From Rotaria sordida (Eukaryota; Rotifera; Eurotatoria; Philodinida; Philodinidae): a stretch of 64,000 nucleotides of DNA. The stretch covers positions 62,001-126,000 of the forward strand of contig CAJNOL010000130.1 in the NCBI GenBank assembly GCA_905250125.1, given 5' to 3'. The notes below the pieces were generated by a model. The model saw only the letters and a list, made by a program, of their open reading frames with translations. It did not search any database and was not told where the DNA came from. The position numbers were made by a program, and so were the translations under genes. Shown here piece after piece: positions 23,599 to 34,799 of the stretch (positions are counted from its first letter, which is position 1; every line of letters begins with the position of its first letter).

Positions 23599-25526
23599 GT
23601 TAAGAAAAACGAAATGCAAAAATGAAAAATAACGAGCGAATAATAACAATACAAACAAAAAATAGAGTGTCTGTGTAAAAAGAATTTGTTTGAAATGCAG
23701 AAGTAAATAAGACAGATCTTTACTCTGATGATCGATTATCTTGGAGAACAACTATAGTCTACGAGAGATCTTTCACTTTATGTGTTTTTAATCCGTATAA
23801 TAAGGTTAAATAACATATGTGAGTTCCACATTTCAGTCACAAAGAGACTTCGTCAACAAATTCTTTTTTCCTGAGAAAACGACTAAGCCTGGACGAAGGT
23901 ATGTAGCCACCGAATTTCAAGGTTCTTGCAGGATTTAAAACAGGATTCAATCAACATTCTGAGCAGTTGATCACTAGGTTTACAACCAGAAATTGATTCA
24001 TGAAATTGTGATTCCTGAAAGAACATCTAGCTACCAAATCTCAAAGATTCCGACAAGATTTAGAACAAGAACTTAGAAGGATCCTGAACAGTTTTCCATT
24101 GTTTTAAGATTACGGTCTGGCTAGAATTTCAATAATTGCCAATTGAAAAAAAAATTCTGTCTACATCTTGCAGGATTGCACCAGGTTTTCTCGAGGATAT
24201 TATCAGATTGCTTCTCACAATCTTTACGAGATTTTCTAAAAAGAATAGAAGAGATATGAACATGTAGAATATCGACCTCTAGACCTTCAGTTTACAAATT
24301 GATTAGCTTATTTGACTGTATTGTAGCATGTTATTATATATAGTTATCAGCTTCCATATCTTAAAGTTCGGCTTAGTTCTTAACTTTTAATTGAAGTTTA
24401 TGGTAAATCCTACTTTGTTCGAAAAGAAAAATGTCGAACAAGAGAAATGTCGAAAAAATGTTGTAAAAATGTTGAAATGCAAAAATATTAAGAGGTGAAT
24501 ATGCGGACTTATTTAAACGTCGAAACAATACAAAATTATTTGTCAATTGATAAGAAGAAATTCAATATGTTTATTTCATTTACTGGATTTTTATTCATAA
24601 GAAAAAAAAGCTTTTAACAAGAGCAAAAGTGAAAAACAGGAAAAACCTTAATGAACAACTTAACTTCAATCATACATATATTTTATATCTAGTTTTTTTC
24701 ATTTCAATAACCAATGAGAAGCCAGAAAGAAGACCTGACGAGCTGATGACACGATCATCATATCGATCATAAAGAGTATTTATGTGATTTTGTATGAATG
24801 TTGTCCGTAAATTGCTTTGATGCGCTAACAGACCATTGAATAACAACTGTATAAAGTCCTTTTTCTTCTGCTTGCAGGATGGGCGTGGATGTAGATTTGG
24901 AGATGGATTTGTGTGAACATGAGTGTGTCTGTAGCTATGACCATGGGCATACGTTTCTATTCTCAAACTATATCCACACCCACACCCTTCCAAAAATAAC
25001 TGTTGAATGAAAAAATATTGCAATAATCAAATTGAAATTAACATGCTAATTCAATAATTTTTCAAATCCTCTTCATGGATAAAAATACAAAACATAAATG
25101 GCTTTTGTGGGCTGAATCTTCCTCTAATTTCAATAACAATTTAGAAATGATCTTCAAAAAAAAATTTTAAGATTTTGCCAGAATCTCTGTATTTGTTTAG
25201 ATTAAAATCTAAATCATGATCAGAATAAAAATCCTAGTAGATTGCTCAATTCTTAGAATTCTATCACATTCGAAACAAAACGATAAAATCTTGACAAATC
25301 ATCCCATTTATGATTGTTGAGATTTTACCTAACATAGGTATTGAAATACTGTTACGATCTACAAATTTAATAACCTTGGACAGATCCTGAACGATAATCA
25401 GCTAAGACCTTGATGAAATTTTTCATGAGTTTTTGCCAGTATCTTGAACAGAGTCAGTTATAAATCTTTATAGGATCCTGAAAATCGAATTCTCAATAGG
25501 TTTTAAACACAAACTTGCAAATATCC
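23599..25526. repeat. degenerate repeat tract built from GGATCCTGAACA-like words
   Basis: Words such as CTTGCAGGATT, GATCCTGAACAG, TTGACAAGATTT and AGATTCCGACAAGATTT recur at irregular spacing on the plus strand from about 23900 to 25520. No gene is visible. The tract resumes at 26990-27900, so the foldback nest between may have inserted into one older repeat array. Confidence 0.5.
24877..24992. repeat. G-rich then C-rich foldback minisatellite
   Basis: The plus strand is GGATGTGG-like (GGGCGTGGATGTAG, GGAGATGGATTTGTGTG) for about 60 bases and then turns to CCACACCC-like repeats (ATCCACACCCACACCC). The two halves can pair imperfectly. A related arrangement occurs at 55648-55790. Confidence 0.6.
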
Positions 25527-26945
25527 TAACTGATACTCAATTCAAAAAAGAAAAAGTGTTAGTATTTTTTGAATAACTTTTGATAGAAACAAGATAGAAA
25601 GCTGCGATTTTCATCGTTTAAAAGAGGAAATGAAACTGTATCGAATCGTGTACACCAGATTTTTCTGACAAGTTTTCTCAGCGTCTATCATCAAATTTGT
25701 TAAAAACAAAACATTGTTTAATGTCAAAGTTTGACGATTTCAATTTCCAGGGGTGTACTTGAATCATTAACTTAAAATGTATAAATTATGTAAGTCCGTT
25801 GTTGTAAGGTTTAGCCAATCATAAATTATACACATTTTACTCTATGTTATCGGCAGATTTTTCTTAAAAAAATGGACTTTTTTTCTCATTTTTTTGGCAA
25901 AAAATCCGTCTTATAAACCTATTTAAAAGCCTGGATTTTTGGAAAAAATTGAGTGGAGACTTTGAGAAATTCGATTCAGTTTCATCTTCTCTTTGAATCC
26001 TTTGAGAACGAAGTTTTTTTTTTCATCAAAAAGTGGGTCTTCAATCATTTTATTTTATTTAGCTCAAAATGATTGCGTAAAAGTCTTACGACAATCAAAA
26101 AACAAACAATTTTTTCATCTTTTCAACAAAATGCTGATTTGCAAGTGAAACATTCGATGTTTGTTTTAACTTGTATTTCTTGTTGTTGCACTAAGTACAA
26201 ATTGTTCCTGTTTCTTTTAGAGACAAATACATATCATTCTCAAAATGAAGAATAGATTGTGAGGAATGCTAGTTTAGGCTTCTTCTCAGAAGGAGATCTT
26301 TCAAGATTTATCCGCTCAATCCTATAGCAGAGAAATTTCTGTGCTAAAACCATGTAATTTGATTTCTCCTTGAATGTAAAAGTAAACAAAGTCTGTTGAA
26401 TAATCCATAATGTAAAAATTTGAAAGCTTATATGATAATTGACTTCATGTCTTTCATTTAAAAATCATAATATCATCTCTACCTGGTACAGAAAGAAAAA
26501 TGTTTATTCTATTACAAAATCAATAACAATGTAGGTCTATTAATAAGAACAAGAACAGGTATATATATACAAGAGCAATAGAGAGTGAGAATCTTTTGGA
26601 ATATTTCCAAAAGACAATCTATAAGGAGAAGAGAAAAAAATCATACTGTCACTGTATAGTAGCAGAAAGACAAGAGACTATCTGAGAAGGATCTATACGA
26701 CAACAAGAAAGAAAGAAAAGGTATGCCTGAAATATAAATAGAGCAACCCAGGACCTTCATGACTTTGCAGGTTTAACAGTTTAATGTAAACAAAACATTT
26801 TTTCTTTGCTGAAAAACAGGTGGGACATACGTTGTCCCATCGTCCTCAAAGGGTTAAACGGTGAAAACCGCAGTTCTCTATCTAGTTTCTATCAAAAGTT
26901 ATTCAAAAAGTACTTACACTTTTTCTTTGTTGAATTGGGTATTAG
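25527..26945. mobile_element. foldback element, split by a younger insertion
   Basis: The left arm (25530-25625) and the reverse complement of 26858-26945 agree over about 80 bases (shared AAAGAAAAAGTGT and TTTTTGAATAACTTTTGATA). The left arm continues through AGAGGAAATGAAACTG, whose partner (CAGTTTCATCTTCTCTTTGAA) lies at 25976-25997, before the inserted element. Without the insertion it is about 560 bases, a small non-coding element with long inverted arms. The target duplication is not clear. Confidence 0.65.
25998..26853. mobile_element. TTAA-type (piggyBac-like) non-autonomous element
   Basis: The left end TCCTTTGAGAACGAAG and right end (read inward) CCCTTTGAGGACGATG form about 16-bp terminal inverted repeats, flanked by TGAA (decayed TTAA) on the left and TTAA on the right. 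A perfect 7-bp stem with a 5-base loop (TGGGACA-TACGT-TGTCCCA) lies 15 bases inside the right end. No transposase frame is visible inside. It interrupts the arm of an older foldback element. Confidence 0.65.
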
Positions 26946-26984
26946 ATCTCCGTATTTTCTATCGAAATCGTGATCACGGTTGAT

Positions 26985-27900
26985 ATTCTCTTATAAGGAT
27001 CCGAAAACACTTACTCCTGAAAAATTCCTAACAGGACCTTGTCTGAAGCTTGCCAGGATTTATTCATTCCGCATTCTAACCAATCGTGTGCTATTATTGT
27101 CAAGATTCTCCTCTGATTTAACTATAAATTTTGACAGAAACCTCATATCAGAATCCAGAGCGGATTTTGAGTCAAATTGGAGAAAATATGGACTTAATCT
27201 TTTCTATTATTCTTGTCAGTATCCGACATAGGATTAAGAATGAAGCCTTGCAGGATCCCGAATTCTCAATTCAGAAAAAAATTTGAGCAGGAGATTGAAG
27301 AATCCTGAGAAATGTCCTGAATAAAATTTAGCAAGATCCTTTTGATTATCATTCTGGAAGATCCTTCAAACCTTTCTCGAGAAATAAACAGTATTGAATA
27401 GAATAAACAGTAGCTTTCAATGATTCTAACTTAATTCTTGTGCTTTCCTAAGAAGACCTTGATTAAAATTGGAATTGTCTCGTAAGGTTTGCAAACGCTT
27501 ATTCTTGAAAAGTTCTGAACAGAATGCTAATTGAAGCTTGGTAGGATTAACCAGTTAGGATTCTGACTGATCTTGCTATTTTCTTGCTTAGATCCTTATT
27601 GACGTAGCTACTAATTCGGCCAGTATCCTGATGCGAACATTTAGTTCAAATCTTGACGGAAATTGGATCATATCTTGGCGAAATTCTGTCTGCTGTTTCT
27701 TTCAAGATCCTCTTTAAAGTCAAGAGTGAATCTTGGTAGAACCCTGCATTCTCGATGCAGAAAAATATCTGAGCAAGAACTTGAACAAATCCTGAAAATG
27801 ATCCCCTTTAATCATGGGAGAATTCTGAATGCAGAAGTTACTGGTATTCGAGACAGGATCTTGAATAAAATTTGACAAGATGCTTGAGATTCAGGATCCA
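26985..27900 (+). repeat. diverged direct duplication, period about 490 bases
   Basis: The stretch from about 26990 (AAACACTTACTCCTGAAAAA, AAGCTTGCCAGGATT) aligns with that from about 27480 (AAACGCTTATTCTTGAAAAG, AAGCTTGGTAGGATT). ATTCTCAATTCAGAAAAA near 27260 aligns with ATTCTCGATGCAGAAAAA near 27749. Both carry the GGATCCTGAA-type words of the tract at 23.9-25.5 kb. Short ORFs inside are not credible genes. Confidence 0.5.
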
Positions 27901-30629
27901 GACACATCTCGCTACATTTTTGTCAAGGAGTTAACAGGATTGAGAATCGGGGTACTAGGTATAACGAAAGTTGCAATAAATCTTTTCAACTTGTCAATTC
28001 ATATGATTGACTGGCGCAAACCAAATCGACGGATAAAGGACGAATCAGTAGGACGAGGCACTGGTAGTGACTATACGATGACATGATCGCCATGTTAGAT
28101 TTGGATGCATCATTATTTCCCATGGAAAAATTTTTGCGAAAAGATCTAATCTTGATCGATTATTTGCTTGATTAAAAATTGATTGAAATGGCACGATTTT
28201 TATGATTCTAAAAAATTAGTCTAATTAAAATCGATTAAAATCAGATCTTTCAGCATAAAAACTTTAAAATAGAATTACGCGAACACCAATCCATTTTAAT
28301 CGATTATCCACTTGTTAATACATCTCAATCGATAACTGATTATGGAATCTATTTTGATCATCAAGCAAGTTCTAAGATGCTTTTCTCAAGATCCGAACAC
28401 AATACTCTGATTTTCTCATGACTTTTACTGATTTCTTCAATTGGAAAAACAGAGAATTATCACTAGGCCCAAATTTCATGCTGACATGAAGTATAAAAGT
28501 GATATTTAAATAGAATTATTTCTTAATCAACTAAAACTGATTACAGACCATCGTAATCATTTAAAATCACTCCCTTAAATTACTTATTTGAGAAATAAAT
28601 TATAAACGATGTTTTTTGTTGTCAATTAAAATCTCTCGTCTAGATTATTAGTCTAAGAAATCGATTGAAAATCTAATAGGCTACGATTAATTATTTTTGT
28701 AATCGATTAAAATCTTGGTTTTAATACAATTGAATCCAAAAAGGCTCGAAAGAACGATTTTCTAGATTAATTATGAAATAGTCGATTTTAAATAGATTTT
28801 TCAAGAAAAATGTTTTCATGGATTCTCTCTATTTAGATCACCCAATATCGAATGAGAATGAGAAAGACGCAACATCTATGTGTAATTACGCATCGGTGAG
28901 AAAGTCGAAGAACGAAACTATAGTTTATCGTACTCTCACATGTATACATGGAGAAGTATATGGAGAGAGATCAAAGAACTGACAAAATGAATAACAACAA
29001 ACCAAGTCGGAAGAGCAGACTAGCAAAAGAATGACAATACAATCGAAAACAAACAGAGAAAGATGTTCAGTGAAGAGCAGTCGAGGCTGTATCAGACAAC
29101 TTGAACTTTCGGAAGCTATATTTTCATCTCAAAATTTGTTGTTTTATCAGATACTTCAATGTTCTTTTCCAAGGTATAATCTCGAGTGTTTTTTTTTCAA
29201 TGATCAGGTCAATAATGCGTGGAGTGATAAACAATCGTGTAGATCGAAAAGGATTGTATACAAATGAAACATACAGTTAATATATGCACATTATTTCGTA
29301 AAAATACATTGCACATGAATCAATTTCAAGGTAAATATCTAATCATCGTAAAATATGACACCATAAAAGGATAATGGTTGTCTTTATTGAATATTAAGTT
29401 CTATTATCACTATTGCTGAAATTCTATCCAAGAGCAATTAGTAAGTCTAGTTTGTATATTGAACTTAGAAAGACATTTCTTGAGCATAAAATTTATTGAA
29501 TTTTCGACTAAGATTTTGCTCATACATAGGTCTCGTTATTGCTAGAATTCTCAAAGTTCCAGCAAAGATAGACTAATTCCTATCAAGATATTTACTATTT
29601 CAAAGTACACATTTAGATTAGTTCGATAAATCTGAATCTTTTGATCATAATTTATTATCTCACCAGTCAGAGATATCAAAAATATGAATTTGATTCACTT
29701 AGGGGGTATATCAAAAGTAGTAGCAGATGTACTTTAATTCTTTATAAAAAAACTTAAAGAAACCTTTTTTCAATATAGATTAATAGTAAAAACAACACTA
29801 TTTGTATCTGCATTCTTAGATCATTCTTTACATCATATGATAATAATAAAATTTCAATAACATATTTTTGATGATAATGTGTGAAGGTTACTTCAGTTAC
29901 TATTGTCTTCAATATGTATTCTCTCCTTGATTTTCTCTCTATTCTTCTTCTCCCTTTTCTTTGTGATTTTTTTCTTCTCCTCTCTTGTCTTTGTGTTTTT
30001 AACTCGTTTCTTTTAATGCTTAACAGTGTACATATATACATATATATATATATAAAGACGCATGTCTTGTTTGTTTTGTCTATGCTTTTAGTTTATTAAC
30101 ATATTCTCAAGAAAGTTAAAGAAATAAAGTTAAGTAAAACTTTGACAATATTCATTTCTGTTTTAGATTAATAAGGAAAATTTTTGCTTTGTACATTAAA
30201 GTGAACAATGCATGTAATGTTCAAGCAAGAACTATTCATGATGAATAATATTTTCTTTGTGGTGACGAAGCTCCGCCTTCTAGGATAATTGAAAGGTGGT
30301 CTTAATGCTTTATTTAGGTTGATAAGAGGTTGTAGATGAAGCAGGGATTGTGTGTTTCTGTATTTCATTTTTCTTCTGCTGCTACTACTTTTTCTATATC
30401 CTAATATATATATAGACAGCTAGGAAAAAGAATGAAGAAGAAAAAAAGAAAAAATCAAGAAGAGAATACATATCGAAGACAATGTTAACTAATGAGATGG
30501 TGACACATCTGAATCAAATAGGTCTTATTGAAATTTTATTAGTATGATATAAGTTGAAGAATGATATAATAGCGATGAAAAATAGAATGTCGTTTTTCTT
30601 CTCAGTCCATATAGAGAGAAAGTTTTTTT
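27901..30629. other. spacer with clustered AATCGATTAAAATC words
   Basis: From about 28150 to 28770 the motif ATCGATTAAAATC and variants recur at least six times on the plus strand. The remainder is plain AT-rich spacer; frames at 29031-29267 and 29754-30099 look like chance ORFs. No gene supported. Confidence 0.4.
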
Positions 30630-30909
30630 TTAACACTTTCAATCCTGAATGTCATCTTTTAGATGACATGCAAAAGGAAAAAGAAAAATTTTGCGTTCTG
30701 TCGTCTTCCTACTTGATACATATCACCTGTGTGTTCAAAGAATCGACTATATTTCTCGCTTCGAAAATCTATTTTTTCGCACTGAAATAATGAAAATAGA
30801 ATTCGTGTGCAGTTGATTATCTAAAGCAGAATGCAAAAGAAAGAGAGAAATTGTGATTTTTTTCAACTTTGTGCAGAATGAAAGAAAATGTCAGGATTGA
30901 AAGAGTTAA
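30630..30909. mobile_element. TTAA-flanked MITE, copy 1
   Basis: It is 280 bases long including both TTAA sites. Terminal inverted repeats are CACTTTCAATCCTGA at the left and TCAGGATTGAAAGAG at the right. A perfect 9-bp hairpin (ATGTCATCT-TTT-AGATGACAT) lies directly inside the left repeat. A second copy is at 58065-58350. The non-coding body, the TTAA target and CCCTTTG-like ends indicate mobilisation by a piggyBac-type transposase. Confidence 0.8.
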
Positions 30910-30956
30910 GGTTTTTATGGAGAAGTATCTCCGCATTACTTTTGGTATGTTCTAAC

Positions 30957-31578
30957 GAGGAAACATTCCCAAGTGATCCGCTCTGTTTACATTCATATTA
31001 TGCCCATATGTAGAGGACCATTAGATTAAAATAATTGTCAAAGAGTTCGTGCTCTTGTTGAGATTTTGCCGAAATATCAAATTTTTAGTGGTTTTTTCCT
31101 ATAGGACATTAGTTTTCGAGTAAAATTATATCTTCGAATTTTGATCTAAAATTTTGTCAACATGAAATTTTTGCTATGATTAGCTCATATATAAAGTTTT
31201 ATCATTTTTAGACATTGCATCTTTGAAATACAAATTTTTCAAAAAATATGCTGTTCTATACATTCATACGTACAATGTAAAGCATTGATATTTTGAAAGA
31301 TTCATATGTCAACGACATAATATTCAGTAATGATGAAACTTTATACATGAGCTAGTCATAGGAAGACCTTCATGTTGACAAAGTTTTAGATCAAAATTCG
31401 AAGATATGATTGTACTCGAAAACTGACGTCCTATAGAAAAGATTCACTAAAAATTCGATATTTCGGCCAAATCTCAACAAGAGCATGAATCTTTTGGCGA
31501 TTATTCTAATCTAATGGTACCCCACGCATGGACATAATATGAATGTAAATGAAGCGGATCACTTGGGAATGTTCCCTT
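30957..31578. mobile_element. near-perfect 620-bp palindromic foldback element
   Basis: The left end AAACATTCCCAAGTGATCCG is mirrored by CGGATCACTTGGGAATGTTC at the right end. The two halves stay complementary with scattered mismatches almost to the centre near 31268 (AATATCTTCGAATTTTGATC-type blocks occur in both arms). It would fold into a single hairpin of about 300 base pairs. No coding capacity. Target duplication not identified. Confidence 0.8.
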
Positions 31579-31727
31579 GTGAATGAAAAGACAAGTAATC
31601 GACTCAGGTTTCTATTCTACACTCACCATTTGTAGAACAATACCAAATTTTGAAGGTATTCTTGCATCATATTGAATTTTGTCCTGAAATATATAAAGTG
31701 ATATAAAAAAAATAAGCAAAACCTTAC

Positions 31728-31907
31728 ATGTTTTCTCTTGTCTATATACTTCTCTTCCTCCTATTCATCAGAACGTATTACATCAAACAATTGTATTTAT
31801 TTTCAGAAGGTCGAAATTTACCATTACTTCTACTATGTGATTCAACTGAGCTTGAAGAGAACTATCATTACACATTTGTGGCTATCAAATCTGCAAACTT
31901 TATATAA
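31728..31907 (+). CDS. possible small membrane ORF upstream of the sulfotransferase
   Basis: A 59-codon ATG frame starts MFSLVYILLFLLFIRTYY, which looks like a signal anchor, and ends 11 bases before the sulfotransferase ATG in another frame. It could be an upstream ORF in the same mRNA or an alternative first exon. No family recognised. Confidence 0.25.
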   Translation: MFSLVYILLFLLFIRTYYIKQLYLFSEGRNLPLLLLCDSTELEENYHYTFVAIKSANFI

Positions 31908-31918
31908 TTCTTCGGAAG

Positions 31919-33308
31919 ATGGTCATTCGCTACTTTGGCTTTTTCCGCACTTGTCGATGGGCCAAGAAATGCTATGCATATATGATTATTTCAATGATTC
32001 TCTTGCTCATATATCAGTTCCATAAATATCTCTTTGTCATTAATAGTAAATTATATATGCTACACATGACAGCGATGGAAAATGAGTCACTTTCATTAGT
32101 ACCCATAGTAGATGAAGATCGTTCGCAATTACTGAGTGACAGATGTAATTATTCAGACTCAGCAGCATACAACATACATAGGTCTAATGTATCTCACTTG
32201 CTACGTCAGTATCCTAGGCTCAGTGCGGTTATATTTCTACTGCGATCTCAATCTATGATGTATTGTGCTATTCCAAAAATAGCGACAAAAACTCTTCTTT
32301 CGGTCATATTTTATATACATTTTCGTCAGATCAATGACTATCTCAAAACTAATTGGACAAATGTTGACAGTAAAAGAACTCGAACAGAAAAAAATTTCAA
32401 ATTTCAGACGATTGTCAAAGAACTTCAAAAGGTATGGTGAACAAACATTAATATTGATGTGAAGAGTCTATTCAAACCTCTAATTTCAGAGTGGAATCAC
32501 GATCTCAAAGAAAAAAGAACCGACTACGCTGGCATCATTTATTCCAATGTTTCTCAATGTCCTCCGATATGGTAGAATAGATAATGCATCTACTTCTCGA
32601 CCTATAAATCCTTGGACACTCAGTTTAAAAAACAGGCTTCCCTATCTTCAGTTCAACTATCTATCAAATCTATCTCATATATTCTCTCCATCTTACACTC
32701 GATTTCTGTTCGTTCGGCATCCATTCGAACGTTTGGCATCAGCTTATAAAGACAAAATCGCGACGCTCGACCAAAAGAAGATCTGGTCAGAACCTTACTA
32801 TGATGGTATTCGCAAGACAATTTGTCGTAAATTTTCACAGTCTAAATTGCTTCATCCTAATAATATAAAGCTCAACACGGCTCAGTGTAACACTGCTATT
32901 CCTTCATTCGAAAGTTTTCTTGAATATATTCTTTTCACCCGTAAAAATTCCACGAATATAGCTGGAATGGACGTTCATTGGCAGCCATACTCACAACTGT
33001 GTCAAGTCTGTAAATTCAAATACAACTTTATTGGTAAATATGAAACATTTCATGAAGACTTCACCAGTTTGCTTCAACGTCTCAATTTATCTGATTGGAA
33101 TGTTGGACAGCAACGTGATGATACATCAGGTCACACCACATGGAGATACCAGCATATGTATTCATCCTTGCCAGATGAGTTGATCTGTCGGCTCAGAGAT
33201 CGCTACGCTGGCGATCTTCATTTATTCAACTATCCATTCGAAGATTACATTAATCGACCCACTTTGGTTTGTCCGTCGCAGTTGAAACTAGGAAAACCAG
33301 ATTGGTAG
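31919..33308 (+). CDS. Golgi carbohydrate sulfotransferase (HNK-1ST/CHST family)
   Basis: Exons 31919-32431 and 32490-33308 (58-nt intron, phase 0) give 443 residues. It is a type II membrane protein: a short basic N terminus, one membrane span (about residues 20-41), then a lumenal catalytic domain. The 5'-phosphosulfate loop is seen in CAIPKIATKTLLSVIF (about 116-131) and the 3'-phosphate loop in RFLFVRHPFERLASAYKDK (242-260). Later landmarks are WQPYSQLCQVCKFKYNFIGK and ETFHEDFTSLLQRL, typical of the family that transfers sulfate from PAPS to chondroitin, dermatan or HNK-1 glycans in the Golgi. Length fits the family. Acceptor specificity cannot be read from the sequence. It stands alone, with a palindromic element 340 bases upstream. 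Confidence 0.92.
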
Positions 33309-34799
33309 TACGCATGAATATATCTCTCTCGACTACACCTATAGAGAAACGATGTCTTTCGAAATAAAACAAGACTTGCGACAAATTCCAATGTAGACAA
33401 AAACTTTCATTTATTTTGGTTCGCCGAGGAGATCATTTATATTTTTGCTAACATTTCACCAAAGTACTTGAGAGTGATGTGTGAGAAATATCCTTTGCTT
33501 GTTTTTCTAATTAAAAGTATATGACGTAAAATGCTTTGTATATTTATGTAATACCTTCGTGTAATTGTTGTTGAATGATTATTTGGTTTCTTGATGAGGA
33601 AAAATATCTTCAATCATTTTCAGTAGGCGAATACTCTTGATCAATATTCAATACATTGATGAAATCAAGCTGATTGTATACATGAGCACATGTCAAATGA
33701 CATAGAAAAAGACCATAAGACGCAAGAACTACCAATGACTGTTCACTAAAATAAGAGTATATACTTTTCATATTATCCTACAGTGATATGTATAAAAAAA
33801 GAAGATCAGGTCTTCCGTGGAACCTGATCATAAATGGATGTTGAAATATACAGCCAAAACGGTAAGTCACATCCTCCGTAAGCTCCTCACCCCTCATGAC
33901 AAACTTTAGCAACAGCCTCCTCATTACAGACTTTAGCAGGCGAGACAATCGGCATCAGGCTCTTATTTTAGAGTTTCTTAACAACGAAAACAAGCGCTGA
34001 ACGATATTAATAACAAGGCTTAGAAGGTTCTAGAATATTCAAAAGCCTTCGTTGAAATCTGGATGGCTGGAATATGTTTGTGAATGTTTTAAGCAGTGTA
34101 GTTTTTTGATTTTTGTGCAAAATAAAAATGTATATGCAAGATGTCAAGGATGGGGTAATCATGTATCGATTTGCTATAATTCTTATATGAACAGCATAAA
34201 AAGTGGAAGTTGATGAAATTATAACTTTGGAAAATAAACAATGTCATTTATCTCATTTGAAACTTGTTTTGATATTTCATGTCGTGATAGTATTACCAAA
34301 TTTTGGTCATAAGAAAAACCTATCAGAACAAGAGCGCAAGATGACGTAAAAGACACAACGAGTGGAAATACAATACACCTACTCCTTGTACCGAATGAAG
34401 AAAGAATCCAGTAAATTTCACAAATCGTATTAAAATGATTTACTATAAAAAAATAAAATCAATTCGAATTTCTAAATTCTAGACACTATAAAAACAGAAC
34501 TATGCAAGAGAATGTAACTCTCCTAGAAAAACTATTTTTCACATACTCTAGAAATACTTTAGTTCGAATAGACACATTTCAAACAGTATCGTTGAAAAAT
34601 AATGAAGATTGAATGTCTATGAATCTAACTTTTTTTTCTGTTATCACGCATCAGTTTGTTCCACAAAGATGCTCGATTTTTGTGTTGTTTCTTTATAATA
34701 ACGAAAAAGAAAATAAATGTTGGCTTAATTAATTAATCATTTTCTATCAAAAAATAAAGAAGATATCTTTAATTTTTGCTGATTTCTACCATGTTCTCG
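33309..34799. other. spacer with an unexplained less AT-rich island
   Basis: Positions about 33830-34090 are markedly richer in G+C (TCCTCCGTAAGCTCCTCACC, GACTTTAGCAGGCGAGACAA) than everything around them and have no open frame. A consensus heat-shock-element spacing, TTCTAGAATATTC, occurs at about 34029. It may be the remnant of a transposon or a non-coding transcript. The rest is AT-rich spacer. Confidence 0.4.
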
